Shown in pieces: positions 1 to 12,596 of a DNA stretch of 64,000 nucleotides (its first letter is position 1; the number at the start of each line of letters is the position of its first letter). The stretch lies in the NCBI GenBank assembly GCA_025738555.1, contig JAOVFP010000013.1, positions 2,604,001 to 2,668,000 on the forward strand, given 5' to 3'. Made by a program: the position numbers and the translations under genes. This DNA comes from Cyathus striatus (lineage: Eukaryota > Basidiomycota > Agaricomycetes > Agaricales > Nidulariaceae). The notes under the pieces are model-generated. The model saw only the letters and a list, made by a program, of their open reading frames with translations, made no database searches and was not told the DNA's origin.

Positions 1-1295
1 GTCAAATTGCAGAGACGACGGACGAGAACTCGAGCTGGAGTAGCCGCCCAGCGAGGGGGGCGTTGTACTACTTGGTTTCTTCGAACTTTTGGACCTCTTC
101 CGCTTGGGCATTGAGCTGTAGATTTCGGTGTTATAGGTAGCGCGTGATGGTTCTCGAGTCTCAGGTATTGTTCCTAGGGAAGACTGGCCAGATTGGCCTA
201 TCACCGGTGCAGACCCGTGTCGTCCGAGCGGCTGCGCAGAAGGCTGAAGAGGATTGTCCATAATGAGAGGGCTAAGGATGCTCGAAGGCTCTTCAGAGTA
301 GGCCCGAACGCCGCTTATGGGAGCTTGCGCGAATGGTCTATTCCAAGGTTCAGCATTTGGAGGCGTCACTGGTCGATTACTACGCAGGGACATACGCCCT
401 ATCTGTGAAGCTACGGAATCAACGGAGCTAGAACGTCCCAAGGAAGAGGATCCGTTCATAGAGCTCCGGGAGTGGGTACGATCGGGAGTACGAATGACTC
501 TCGGGGAGAATGTGGTGTGCAGCTCCTGTTTTGAGGTGAAGGCTTCCCGGACGAGTGGTTCGGACTGTGCTCGCGGCTGTGCGGAGGTTGAGCTGCTTGT
601 ACCTGGCTGAGTGCGTTGATTATCTGGTGGCTGCCTGGCAGAGAGGTCGTGATTGCCATGAGGACGACTCGGAGGCGGTTCAGATGAATTGCGTATTGAG
701 GGATTGGTGTGTGTGGGTTGTTGGGGTGGAGGCTCTGCATCGGCGAGAAGACGAGGGGCCCATATCCAGGGTGTGGACTGGATTTCTTCCGGGTATTGAA
801 CGGTAGGAACAGGGGGCATGGGTCGTGGGTCCACATTTCCAAGCTCTTCACTAACGCGCGCCTGAGAAGTTTAGTTGGTGATTTGACGGATAAGGAGAGA
901 GGGGATACGCACGCTGGGATCATTCCTTCTAGAGCCAGTGGGTTCTTGAGCAGCTTGTTTTGTAGGTATTCTTTACTGGGCTGCTTGGGGCGTTTGTAGT
1001 GGTTCCACACGGCTTGTTGGGCCTGCTGCGAGGCTTGGGCTGGAGGTCGAAATGAGTACTGGTGCCAGGCTTGACCTGGGACCCATGCTTGGTACTGAAC
1101 GTGAGATGGGGCGACTTGGGGTTTGTAGTAGGGATTGGGCTGCCAACAACCCGCTTGCCAGCTAGAGGGATTGACGTTCACCCACGAGGGGATGGGAGGA
1201 GCTGCTCCTGAATATGGAATTGGTGCAGAGTGATAGCGATGGGCTGAAGTTGGTTGTACATATGGATTGGAACGATGGTTGGAAGGGTAGGACAT
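1..1295 (-). CDS. Pro/Ser-rich hypothetical protein, 3' end beyond window
   Basis: The start codon is at 1295-1293. Exon 1 is 1295-913 and exon 2 runs from 861 off the left edge. The 51-nt intron (862-912) starts GTGCGT, ends CTCAG and has a CTAA-type branch site. Splicing joins a Pro/Gln/Tyr-rich N-terminal region to a long frame that stays open to base 1. That frame is rich in Pro, Ser and Arg, with a basic Lys/Arg/Ser stretch near residues 390-405 and no recognisable catalytic motif. The N-terminal half (repeated P-x-Y and Q-A-W patches) looks disordered. I do not recognise the family. Without the splice, the frame ends early with no relation to the downstream open frame, so the intron is well supported. 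The C-terminus is missing. Confidence 0.6.
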
Positions 1296-2104
1296 GACTT
1301 AGGAATGTTTTGGATAACAGACGAAGATCTTTCGGGGGGCTTAGATAAAGCAGCAGCGTGGATGAAAGGGACACCAACCAAGTTAATAAACGAAGGAAGG
1401 GTGGTTCTGAAAGCGATGGAATGCACAGCTGAGTGTGGCGTAGCTGAAACGGTGTTATCTGAAAGTCACAGAGGTGTATTCTATTGTAGTTGATAATAAA
1501 ACAGATGGTGAAACGGGCGGTATGAAAAAGCAGAGACAGAAGACAAGGCTAGCTCAGCAAGCAGGAGAGGAGACAGCTCGGACTATAGAGTAGAAAAGAG
1601 GGGCAGAGGAGGACAAGACAGGTGGGATGTCGATGAGGAGAGGTCTGAGGAAGACGGTTGAGGTAAGTTCAAGTCGGTCTTCTGGAGTAGCACAGCATCT
1701 GATCAAAACTTGAGCCACGCGGACTTTGTAGTCTCTTGTACTTTAGTACTTGAGTATTGAAATATTGAATATTGAATATTTGAATATTTGAGTACTTACT
1801 TGAGCTTGGGTCTACAGAGTTGATTAGAGATAGAATACACTTAATTATTGTAATCCATTCATAAATTCAAATAAATTATTACAACTTAACCTTTGGAGCC
1901 CATGTCCTCATTACGATCACGTGTTTGTTCGATTTCCATCCTCGCCCTTTCCCTCCTCGTTCACTCTGTTCTTTCCACTGTTTTCTTGCCTCGAGCTCAA
2001 GCTTCAAGAGCAGCCAGCCATCATCTAATACTATATCATACAAACTCTCTTTTTAGCGTATATTTGTTATTGTTCATCTCTTCACTTCCTTGTACTTTGT
2101 TTCC
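1296..2104. other. Divergent intergenic region between two hypothetical genes
   Basis: No gene is seen. A low-complexity AT-rich patch at about 1738-1800 repeats the word TTGAATATT/TTGAGTA. A pyrimidine-rich leader precedes the start codon at 2105. The short open frames here have no protein-like composition. Confidence 0.5.
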
Positions 2105-5100
2105 ATGGCAGAGAACCAGCACCCGCTGGACTCTGCTCAGCTCCCTCCCCGTATCAATCTCGCTGCACTCTCAAAGTCTAAAACCCGCACCCGGCCTACC
2201 CCCACTCCTTCTCCCATGACCTCTGGCAGGATTTACAATGTTGATACCCAACTAGACCCTGCACGCATGCAGCTCATTAGTCCTCCCCCTGAAGAAACGC
2301 TTAGACGTGTATCTGTGTGTTCTATTATGTACCATACTCTACTAGTATTTTATTCTAATCACTTTATTCATAGCGATCCACACCCTTCACTCCATCCTTG
2401 CTCGCCAGCCCTACATCCAATTCAACCTCCAAGCGCAAGCGCTCTCAACAACTAGTGGCAACTGCCCCTCCTTCATCTCCAACTGCTAAAGATTCCTCTC
2501 ACATCCCCGAAGCAACTCCCAATCCAAAGCCCCGCAAGCAATCGAAGCGTCATGCCCGCACCCACTCCATCGAATCCCCAACCCGTCCCATCCCCCGTCG
2601 AAATCAAGAAGCTCCTATCACTCCCTCCAAGCCTCACCACGCCATCGTTGTCAAGTCCCCTCATGCCAACAAACCCGATGCCGATTACATCCCCCCCATT
2701 CCCCTGTCACTGCTCGCCGACGCTCCCTCTCGCAGGGCCACTATTTCTGCTCGATCCCGGAGGAGTGCAACCCCTATTCCTCCCTACGAACCACCTAAGG
2801 ATGTCTTTACGCCTCCCCGCGAAATTTTTGTCACCCCTACCATATCCAAATCTTCCAAGAGAAAGAGTACCACCAAGGCTACCTCTACCGTTGGTAAGAC
2901 CAAGACCAAGAGGAAGGCCTTGAAAATTAAGCTTGAAATGCCGGACATTGATCTTGATGCCCCCATGCCGCCCGCCAGCCCCTCAGATGATCCGATATTA
3001 CTGAGCGGTTCTGTTGAACCTAGTTCCCCAATCAAACCTAGGGAGCCAGCTCGCGTCGACGCCGGTGTGGCAACATCATCTCCTGCTGACGATGAACTCA
3101 ACAATGTCAGCCGCACACATGTATTCAATTGGAATCAACATAACGAACCTGAAGGCTCTACCGATTTCAGCAGCATGGACTTGGATCCTGCAGACGCAGA
3201 CGTCCCTCGTTTACCCTTGTTTGATCTTAATGATCTTCCCCCCAGCTCAGATGGTGGCTGGAGCGATAGCGATGATGAAGCTCCTCCTGGGCCTGGCAAT
3301 CCTGACTGGGATGGCATTGAGGGCGTGGGAGAGTATACAGGGAAATGGAGGATGATGAAGGTTAGGACCAAGATGGATCCCCCGAGTAGCGCTACACGTA
3401 ATAGGATGGAGGAGTGGGGGAGGCCGATTAGTCCGTTTCCGAAGAGGATCGCAAGATTGGAGCTTGTTGGTGAAGAGGATGAGGGCGACCATATGCAGCA
3501 AGAAAAGACGCTCGAGGATATTTTGACTGGTGATCACGATAAGGAAATGGAAGGTGAGGAAAGGAGAGAGGAGGAGGAGGTTAGGAGGATGAGTGTAGAA
3601 CCTGAAGAAGGGGTTATGCAGGACGAAGAGAGTTTTGACGCGGCTACGCAGCCCGTGGTGCATGGTGAGGAGTCTCAGGTACATGATAGTGTCTCTCTGG
3701 AAGAAGACACGCAACGTGATGCGCAGCAAGTTCAAGATGCTCGGGATGAAGAGAAGTCTCTACCTGCTCGTAGTGTTACCGGACAAGATACTGTCGACAC
3801 TACTCCTCCTCCTGCTGAGAAGACAGATGAAGTTAACCCAATGGAGCCTCAAGCAGTACCCGACGTTCCGCAAGAGCAGCACTCATTTGAAGATACCTCT
3901 CGTTTGCAAGAGGAATCTGACGATGAGCAAGAAGAGCTGGAAGTTCGCCAGATGTCGGTAGAGCGTGAACCGGAAGAAGGGCTTGAGGAATATCGTAATA
4001 GTTTACTTGCATCTACCACGACTATCGTTCAGGAGGAGAGGCATGTTTCTCCGGAGACAGGCCCTTCAGCTGCGTCTCCTAGGGTAGGATCACACGAGAA
4101 GCAGCTACTGCGCGAACCTTCTTCCCCGATCAATGCCCAGGAGCGTGCGAGCAGTCAGCCAGCCTCAGCGAGATACGAAGACACGTTTGTGTCTCTTCAA
4201 GATCGTCTTACTATTGATGAAGATACACCGATGGAGAATGCTTTAGACGATGATGACAACGATGACGATGCAAGTGATAGCAGTGATTCAGAGGAAATCG
4301 GTCTTGTCAAGATTACCAGTGCAGACCCGAGAGCGGCAGCACGTGCTGTGGCCATCCTCAAACAGGTATGTGTCTTCTGTACTCGAAATTCTGTGATTAA
4401 TATTTATGATATTTGTCTACGTACAGTATGACTATGATTGTTTCACCAAGGTTGTTACGAAGCGGCGCCATGCGGAAACTAAACGACGCCGTGGATCTCA
4501 CTCCGCAGTGGACGACATTGCTAAGGAGTTCAGGAGAAAAAATATTCAAGGTGTTTCGAAGGAGTTGCACTCTGAGAAGAAGCGACGTCGCTCAACGCTC
4601 GGCATGAGTATCATTGGGGATCGCGTTCTCATCCCTGGAAGTCCTGCAATTACAATCCCAGACTTGTTGAAGGAAGCTGAAGCTGAAGTGGAAGTTGTTA
4701 CTGCCCAAACTCCTGGCATTTGGGCTAAAAGGGCTGAAATCGAACCTCAGTGTGATCCATTCAAGACACCCCTTCCACTCAGCAAAGTATTACCATTATC
4801 ATCCAGTCTTTCCGATCATGAAGCTGGTGAAAGAGGATGGGCCAAAGAAGAGTGGAAGTTGCTGGATGGATGCTTCACCGACGAGCGCTTGGAGGTCGGA
4901 CACCGTTTGGATATCGGCGATGAGAACGGTTTGGCGCCTGTCGATGTTGTGCACATCGAGAACGTAGTGCAGCGTTTCATTGATACAATCGGAGGAGATA
5001 GTATTCTATCGCTCTATGGTGACGCTTGGTCAAGGTGCGCCTTGTTGGGTTTTCATTTATTGTGTTCTGAGCTTTTTTCTAGAGAGAATTTGTTACAGAG

Positions 5101-6016
5101 AGTCAAGGCTTTACAGAATAAACAGCGCGCCGGTCACGTTGCGCCTCCCGTTACACCCTGTCTTCCTCTTCCCCGATCCACTGAATTTCCTGATGCTCGC
5201 AGGATGGCTACAATTGAAGTTCCGGAGTTTACCCCCCTCAGAAGACGACCTGCGCCACCTCGAAAGTATCGACCTGTTGCTACCATGCCGCCAGCTACCC
5301 GCGACGCTCAGCCCTCCAAGCAGCTTCCTTCATCACTGCTTGCACCTCGGTATTCGCACTTGCTAGAGGAAGCTATTACTATCAGTCAGGAAGAGTCACC
5401 GATGACCCCTGTAAATTCCGAGGACCATGATGACGAGGAGAAAGATGAGATAGAGGAGACAGAGACCATCCTTGCTTCCCCTGAACGTGCAGATTCGGCG
5501 ACAGATCGTAATGCGCCGCCAGTGCCACCTCCATCGATAGGAAAGCGGGTCAAAGGTTTCTTCTTCTCGTATTTGCCGACTCTTTCCAGGGTACCTCCAT
5601 CGAATAAGCTCAGGAAACCTGCTCAACCGGGTCTGCCTCTTCCACCTCCTGATGTTCTTGAGAAACCCCGTGGACCTGTTGCGACACCAATTCGTCCTGC
5701 AGCCCCCAAACCTATACCTCCTAAGGAACTTGTACAGCTACATCCTGCCCCTGCCCCTCCTAAACCTTCCATGATTCCACGTGTTGCGAAGCCACGTCGA
5801 CTGGTAGAACTTAAACCTGCACCTCCTCCAACGTCTGCTCCTGTTCCTACTCCCAGACCCAGGAGAAGTAGCGGCGGAAGTGTGAAAGATCTTGTTCGTA
5901 ACTTCGAAGTTATGCAAGCACGAGTATCGCTAGATGCGAAACCCCCACTACAAAGGGTGAAAAGCATTGGTGATCTTCGGAGCGGTGATAAGAATCGGCC
6001 AACATGGAAGCCATGA
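2105..6016 (+). CDS. Large acidic, low-complexity nuclear-type protein of unknown function
   Basis: Three exons: 2105-2308, 2374-4365 and 4427-6016. Both introns are short GT-AG and phase 0. The product is about 1,261 aa. The N-terminal third is Ser/Pro/Lys-rich with basic clusters that could be nuclear localisation signals (near residues 85-90, 105-110 and 225-240). A conserved-looking block near residues 330-410 carries Asp/Trp clusters and a W-G-R-P-I-S-P-F-P motif. A long Glu-rich, PEST-like segment follows. After intron 2 come a Lys/Arg-rich stretch and a W-x-x-x-E-W-K-L-L-D-G-C-F-T-D-E-R block (about residues 875-895), the best candidate for a folded domain. The C-terminal 250 residues are Pro-rich and end in a V-K-D-L-V-R-N-F-E helix. 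ATG 2105 was chosen over an in-frame ATG at 2090 on composition, so the true start is uncertain. I do not recognise the family. Confidence 0.7.
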
Positions 6017-6234
6017 AGGTTCTTTTTTATACTAATACTATTCACGTCCATTATGATTCAATACTACCTAAGTTGATGATGATTACTATGCATGTACTTA
6101 CTACTACGCTATGCTTTTTGCTTTGTTGTTATGAAATTGTCAGCTGGCCTTGCAATAATATCTATGTCGAGCCTTTCAGAATGATCAAAAATCGAAAATC
6201 AAGTCCATTTCGGCGGGTTTAACGGCGTTAGCCA

Positions 6235-6240
6235 ACGCGA
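6235..6240 (+). promoter_or_regulatory. MCB/MBF-like ACGCGN site upstream of MLH1
   Basis: ACGCGA lies about 68 bp before the MLH1 start codon. In fungi, ACGCGN is the core bound by MBF/SBF factors that drive G1/S transcription. This is a single short match, so it is only suggestive. Confidence 0.3.
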
Positions 6241-6307
6241 CTCCTGCTTAGCGCTGTCACGACTCACTGCGCTGAGCGTTTTTGTACTCACATCTAATAA
6301 TGAAAAT

Positions 6308-9191
6308 ATGACGACACAGAACACTGAATCGGGTTCTTCGACAATGTCGCAAGAGCCTCGTCCTATTCGACGACTGGACGAGTCCCTTATTAATCGCATT
6401 GCTGCTGGAGAGGTATAAATAATATTCTTGTCCCCGTTGTTTTAACCCAACGCTAGGCATAATTAGATCATTCAACGACCCGCTTCTGCACTAAGGAGCT
6501 CATTGAGAATTGCCTTGACGCTGGTGCAACCACCATACGCGTCCAAGTCAAGGATGGAGGGTTGAAGCTCTTGCAGATTCAGGATAACGGCTGTGGCATA
6601 CGCGTGGGTTCCTTTGTTTACTTTTTAATGCAAATCCAGACTTTTCTACCGTAGAAAGCAGACCTACCGATACTAGCAGAGCGATTTACCACATCAAAAC
6701 TCTCAACATTCGCTGACTTGTCTCATATTCGAACATATGGGTTTCGCGGTGAAGCATTGGCTTCTATGTCCCATGTTGCACATATGACAGTCATATCCAA
6801 AACCAAGAAGGATACTTGCGCCTGGAAGTGAGCATAATGCGTTGTTGGCCGCTATTATCTGCCTGACACAGTGAGTCTTTAGAGCAACCTATTCGGACGG
6901 AGCCTTGGTCGACCCGAAATCTGGAAAACCTACACAACCAAAGCCGTGTGCGGGCAATGACGGTACTACGATTATAGTAGGAATTACTTCCTGATAATAT
7001 CTACTTGCAAATAAGCTAACTAGCTTTAGATTGAAGATTTGTTTTACAACACCCCAACACGTTTATCGGCTCTGCGAAATACCTCGGACGAATACTCCAA
7101 GATACTAGACGTGATGACAAAGTATGCAGCTCATAATCCGAAAGTAGCTTTCGTATGTAAGAAGGTACATTCCTGTAACGTTGGCTGCGAGGTATTGCGT
7201 GTGTTCACCTTCACATGCTTTTAGGCAGGGTCATCATCTCCAGAGTTATCTACGCCCTCTAGTTCGACTGTACAGCAGGCGATCAAGCTTTTGTACGGGG
7301 GTGGCATGGCAAAAGAATTACTCTCCGCCAATGTATCTTCTTCTGATAATTGTATGGAAGAAGACGAGAACCATGATGATCCTGAAGCATGGACCGCCGA
7401 GGCATATTATACTAGCCCTAACTATCAAGCAAAAAAAACTACATTCCTTTTATTCATAAATCGTACGCTTCATTGTTTATGCCTACTATCTTTCGTTTAT
7501 ATTTTTCGTCTCCCTCCCGTAAGATCGCCTTGTTGAATCTTCCCGCATGAAGCGTGCGCTAGAAACAGTATATCAATGCGTGCTTCCGAAGGGGGGTTCC
7601 CCCTTTATATATCTTAGGTGTGTTCGAGATAGTTAATCCCTTATCATTTTATATCCTTACAAGCGCTTCAGTCTGGAAATTGATCCGCGCTCTGTCGACG
7701 TTAATGTTCATCCAACTAAACGGGAAGTTCATTTCTTAAATGAAGAATCTATTACCGAGCGGATTTGCGACGCTCTCCAGCGAGGGCTAGCAGTTCAAGG
7801 ACAATCGCGGTCGTTCCAGTACCAGGTAGTCATCGCCTCATCTACTTGCTACTGGCTCTAATCGCATATCAGACGCTTCCTATAGGTGGGATCGCCGGTG
7901 ATGACGAGCTGTCATCTAAGAAAAGAAAAATTCGGGAAGGTGGTGTAGCCAAGGAGAAGGAGCTTGAGAAACCTTTCATGTCTGGTCAGTTAATATGGTG
8001 CATTGCTATTGAAAATGACTCAAAACATTTCATAGGGACTTCTATACAAAAAAAGGTTTACTCGCAGCATAAAGTCAGAACGTCACTCCAGGATAGAACA
8101 CTTGATTCCATGTTCCCGGTAGCAAATCCTGCACAGCTTGAACAACATGAAATCCGGCCTGAGTCATCACTAACCACTACTAGGAGTCGAGAGATAAAGG
8201 AATCAGAATGTTATTTGACATCTATTAGGACGTTGAGGCGGAGATTGCAGGAGGGTAAACATCGGCGTCAGTTGCATTGCAATACTGTATTGAAGTTATG
8301 TGCGCTGATTGGCAACATAGTACTCTCGGAGATACTTGAAAATCATATTTTCGTGAGCATAGTGGACCTGAATAAGTGTTTGTCTTTGATACAACACTCG
8401 ACCAATCTTTATCTTATTAATCATCACGCTTTGGCGTAAGTGTCTCTTTACTATGGTGCTGTGAACTGATCTTAAATCTAAATACGAATTACAGTGAGGA
8501 GTTGCTTTATCAACTGGGCCTACGACAATTTGGTAACTTCAGCAAATTAAAATTAGCGCCTTCACCTCCGTTGAAAATTATGCTGGAGATAGCTGTGAAT
8601 GCGGAAAATACAACTCAAAGCCGGCTAAGCAAAGATGAAATTGTTGCCGTAAGTCGAATCCTTAAATTTATTGCTCAAGGTTTTGACGAAGGATTGCAGA
8701 AGATTGAGGAGATTCTTATGTCACGAAGAGAGATGCTGTCGGAATACTTTTCATTAAGCATATCTAAATCAGGCAACGTAGAGAGCATTCCGCTTTTACT
8801 GCGAGATTACATTCCTAATCTTGATAATCTTCCGGGGTTCTTGATGAGGCTTGGTCCACAGGTAGTTTTCAAGTCGATTGGTATCTCAGTTCCATCAAAT
8901 TCTCATTTGACGATTTAATAGGTTAACTGGGCGATGGAAATGGAATGTTTTGATACCTTTTTACGGGAGTTGGCTTATTTCTACGCTCCTGGGCCATCTT
9001 TTTTGCTTCCGGAGAAAAGGATATCCGGGGATGAAGAGAATCCTAAACAGAAGGCAGAGGAGTGGCAGATTCAGCATGTCTTATTTCCTGCTATGAGGCG
9101 CTACCTCAGCGCACCTAAATCTTTGCTTGATCGGGATGTAGTGAAGATAGCCAGTCTTCCTGATCTTTACAAGGTGTTTGAGAGGTGCTAA
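6308..9191 (+). CDS. MLH1: DNA mismatch repair protein MLH1 (MutL homologue), with a 1-base frameshift in exon 2
   Basis: MLH1 is the ATPase shared by the MutL-alpha-type complexes of post-replicative mismatch repair and also acts in meiotic crossing-over. Thirteen exons: 6308-6412, 6467-6603, 6655-6827, 6883-6976, 7030-7164, 7225-7462, 7524-7617, 7672-7825, 7873-7984, 8036-8266, 8321-8435, 8495-8861, 8922-9191. GHKL ATPase motifs are visible: E-N-C-L-D-A, D-N-G-C-G-I, T-S-K-L and G-F-R-G-E-A-L. The MutL motif [13 protein letters not shown] follows, and the protein ends in the MLH1 hallmark F-E-R-C. Every exon fits its neighbours in phase except exon 2, which is 137 nt instead of 138. One base, probably an A near 6491-6496, is missing just before the catalytic E-N-C-L-D-A block. 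As written, translation would stop within exon 2. Intact length would be about 741 aa. Intron 10 (8267-8320, 54 nt) is in frame and could be missed by an ORF-only annotation. Confidence 0.95.
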
Positions 9192-9474
9192 TAGGTATTG
9201 CACGGCGAACTTAGCATGAAACTACCGTGAGTGTTGTTAGGGTGCTTTTATATATGGTTGCATCAGGACCTGTTTATTAATTTGACCTTTTTCAAGAAGG
9301 ATATCTTGCGGGAACATTTCAATTTGTGATGGCAACGATGCGAGTGTGTAAAGATACAGATCTGAGGAGGGATGAACAGCCAACCCTTACATACTTTCTA
9401 ATCTCAATTAAAGACACTGGGTATACTTGGTAGTCGACATCTGTTGGACTACTAGACGGAAAAAAGTTACATAT

Positions 9475-11175
9475 CTACAACATTCTCTTCAACGATTTTG
9501 CTACAAAATATCCCAAGTTTTTGCGTGCTATGTTGATATTTGACCATTCCCTGCTAGGATGAACACGGCTTGTAAGGAAAATGAAGAAAGTCTTACTTGC
9601 TGTAGTAATAATGTTATATTCAAATGAACCCGCAACAGAAGTCGCACCTTACTCACGCCTGTCAATTACCATGGTTGTTCCCGTGAATCCCGTATGACCT
9701 GCTGTCTGAAGGCTTGCCATAGGTCCTGACCAATAATATTGGTCTAACTCGAATCCGAGACCATGGGCGTTGCCAGGAAAAGCCGTATTGTAGTTATGAA
9801 AAATGAGATCAACTGTCTCGGACCTTAGGATGCGGACTCCTCCATAAGTTCCATTATTTAGAATCATCTGGCCTAGAGTTAAGAATCTCGAATGAGAGAT
9901 GTACATTAGCTCATACCTGACAAAAGATAGCAAGATCCATAGCTGTAGAGAAAACTCCAGCATGCCCAGACACCCCGTCCATACTCCAAGCATTCTCGTC
10001 ATGCACCTACATATGTGATATAAATCAGTGTCATTACAACCATACATATACTATAACCTTACTGTGCCCCATACTGGTTGCGGTCGCTGTGGTTCTTCTG
10101 GTCCAAGTGCGGCAATTTGAAATTCTGTGACGGCAACTCTCTCGGTCATGTCTTTATTTCCGCGGTTAAAGTATGTGTCTTTCATGCCCAACGGGAGCGT
10201 GAAATAGTCATGAATCAATGCGTCAAGCGAGGTTGAAGTTACTGCCTCGAGCACCAGCTGAAGGGACATAAAATCTGAAAGATAAATATAAGATACATAA
10301 CAGAAGTATAAAAGAGCGGCATACGTACTGAGGTCAGAATAAAGATACGCTGTTCCGGGAGGATGTATTATTGCTTGGTCTAAAATTGCTTTTCTGCGCT
10401 CGGCAATTGTACTATACCTAAAGTGAATCAACGAAAGAGTCCAAGTGAGGTGTCAATCGACAAGATGGCATACCCAAACCACAGACCAGGATTTGGATCA
10501 GCATCGAAGCCACTGGTATGTGTGAGGAGCATCAGAATAGTGACATTTTCCTTCCCGTTAACTACACATAATAATCATTTAGCGACACGCCGGAAAGCGA
10601 ATTTGATGAGCTGTACCAGCAAATTCAGGTATGTAAGAGGCAACAATTTCGTTTAAAGCGACTGCTCTCTTTTCAAGCTGCTGCAGTGCTGCAATCGTAG
10701 TGAACATCTTTGTCAATGACGCCACTGTATATATGATTAGACGGCTTCAGATAATTGTAATAGCCAACATACTATCGTAAATAGTACCCTTTTCTGCAGG
10801 GAGCTGATGATCTTCGGGTAACAATGTACCATTCACATCAGCGTACTTCTTACTGTTTCCAACGGCGAAATATGACACAACGGTGTTCTTATGCCCAATG
10901 CTAATTGGTAGTTCAGAGATATACAGATATGATATTGATAATGCTATTTCGCACATAACAGTAGCACCCGGATAGAGTGGGTTAATTTTATTAAATGTCG
11001 CAGATCCGTAGTTCGCAGGAGTTATGTATGCAGTGATGTTCTTTTCCAAGTCAATCAAAGGTGCAGAAAGCAATCCAACTGATTCCGGAGTTCCGACTTG
11101 AAGAGTTGCTCCCCTGCTAGTAGAACAGCTACAAATTGTCGCAAAGTAAATGAAGAGACAGCAAATAACAATCAT
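9475..11175 (-). CDS. Secreted serine beta-lactamase-related esterase/hydrolase
   Basis: Nine exons on the minus strand: 11175-10955, 10900-10773, 10724-10617, 10561-10474, 10417-10329, 10274-10063, 10006-9917, 9867-9657, 9599-9475, giving about 423 aa. All phases match. The N-terminus is a hydrophobic signal peptide or signal anchor (about residues 1-20). The fold is the serine beta-lactamase/PBP4-like family: the nucleophile motif S-L-T-K follows D-M-A near residue 118, the T-H-T-S-G-F block follows, the second box is Y-S-D-L-N, and the third (KTG-equivalent) box is H-T-G-F-T-G-T near residue 370. The closing R-V-H-P-S-R block is typical of the family. Fungal members include carboxylesterases, transesterases and hydrolases of unknown substrate, so the substrate cannot be named. 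It converges on MLH1, leaving 283 bp between stop codons. No ATG exists upstream in frame before a stop, which supports 11175 as the start. Confidence 0.85.
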
Positions 11176-11552
11176 GAGGAATAAAGTGCGAATGACCAAA
11201 GTTCAACAAGAACGGCTAGCTTTTTAAGCCACATACTTGATAAAGGAGTAGGCAGTTGCACATGGGTCTGTCGATAGAAGTTGTAAAACCGCCTGGATTA
11301 CTTGCTTCGAATGCTATTTTTGGGATCATAGATAATAATATGTTCTTGAGACGCGTGAATCATTAAAGAATTGTTACAGAGTCTGAGAACCGAAGTTTGG
11401 ATTGGAGTCCGACTGTGCCAAGTTGGAGTTAGCGGGAAATGTGACCGGTAGCGCCGTAGAGGCTACTCGCAAATAGAACCAAACTCACCCGAAAATCCAT
11501 CTACACCACCCACCGTCAAGACTCCTCCGGACGATCCTCAAGCCAAAAAACG
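11176..11552. promoter_or_regulatory. Shared divergent promoter, esterase / RPL14
   Basis: 377 bp separate the two start codons. No coding sequence is seen. The RPL14 side is C/A-rich just before the ATG (11495-11550), as is common in ribosomal-protein leaders. No precise element could be assigned. Confidence 0.4.
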
Positions 11553-12292
11553 ATGTCGGTGGGTACTATTGCTTCTCTTATGTCGTCCCCAGGCCCCCTA
11601 GATCCGTTCGTACGAATAACAGCGAGGAAAATGTGCTGGATGGGTTGGATGCTATTGCGTGGATTTGGATGATGGACTTCGGTGCGGGATGCGAAAGTTT
11701 GTTTTGAATCGAAGGACAATGGCCTGGGGAGGGGATTTTGCGTTTGGGACAGGATACTGATCCTTTCTGCGCTCCTAGGAATCAAATTTCACTCGCTTCG
11801 TCGAAGTTGGCCGTGGTATGTTAATTTGCCCGAAGCCCAACATATAGACCAGGACTGACATCACCTACAGTTGTGCTCCTCAAGGATGGCCCCCTAGCTG
11901 GCAAGATTGCTGTCATTGCTGAAATCATCGACCACAACCGCGTATGCATTTGTGAAGTGGTCTATATCATTCCGCATATTTATGTCTCATAACAGGCAAT
12001 CGTTGACGGTCCCACGACTGGCGTCCCTCGCCAAGCTTTCCCTTACAAGCACCTCGTCCTCACCCCTCTCTCGCTGAAGAAACTTCCTCGTGCCGCTGGC
12101 TCTGGTGTGATTAAGAAGCAGGTTGAGAAGGAAGCTATCGTTGAGAAGTGGGACAAGTCCGCATGGGCACAAAAGCGGGCTGCCGTTGAGAAGAGGAGGA
12201 CACTGAACGACTTTGGTCGTTTCCAGGTTATGGTCGCCAAGAAGCAGAGGAGGGACGTCGTGAGGAAGGCTGTGAAGAAGGCAAGCGCATGA
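11553..12292 (+). CDS. RPL14: 60S ribosomal protein eL14
   Basis: Four exons: 11553-11558, 11779-11815, 11871-11941 and 11996-12292, encoding about 136 aa, the usual size for fungal eL14. Exon 1 holds only ATG-TCG, so the 220-nt first intron is easy to miss. It is four times longer than the other introns, a pattern common in fungal ribosomal-protein genes. The protein begins F-T-R-F-V-E-V-G-R-V-V with an S1-like KOW-type fold (K-D-G-P-L-A-G-K at about 19-26, I-I-D-H-N-R-A-I-V-D-G-P following). It ends in a long Lys/Arg helix that contacts rRNA. It is a structural protein of the large subunit. The minus-strand frames overlapping it are shadows. Confidence 0.93.
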
Positions 12293-12596
12293 GCGACTTT
12301 GCTTGAGGATTTGAGGGGCGGAGTACTATTACCGTTTCTACCAAAATTGACAGGTCAACCACGCACGCATACGTACGACGCAGCGTATCATGCCCTTCTG
12401 TATGCTATGACATCCGCTATACTTATGCGCCATGCTCTCGTTGCATCTTGGTGTGATTTAGATAAAAATCAAGCTCATTTGACAGATACGTATATGTGAT
12501 CCTCGTAATTGATACTTGCAACACCATTCTCCCATGAAATGTATAGTTGGAAAGTACTATATATTAACCAAGTATGTAGAACCTACTTTTTGTTGG

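Noticed and set aside
6413..6466. Alternative splicing to rescue the MLH1 exon 2 frame
   Set aside because: The only other AG in the intron leads straight to a TAA, and no other GT donor is available near 6412.
11660..11764. Possible C/D-box snoRNA in RPL14 intron 1 (ATGATGG box C, CTGA box D)
   Set aside because: Box C has a mismatch and no convincing terminal stem pairs beside the boxes; support is too weak to list.
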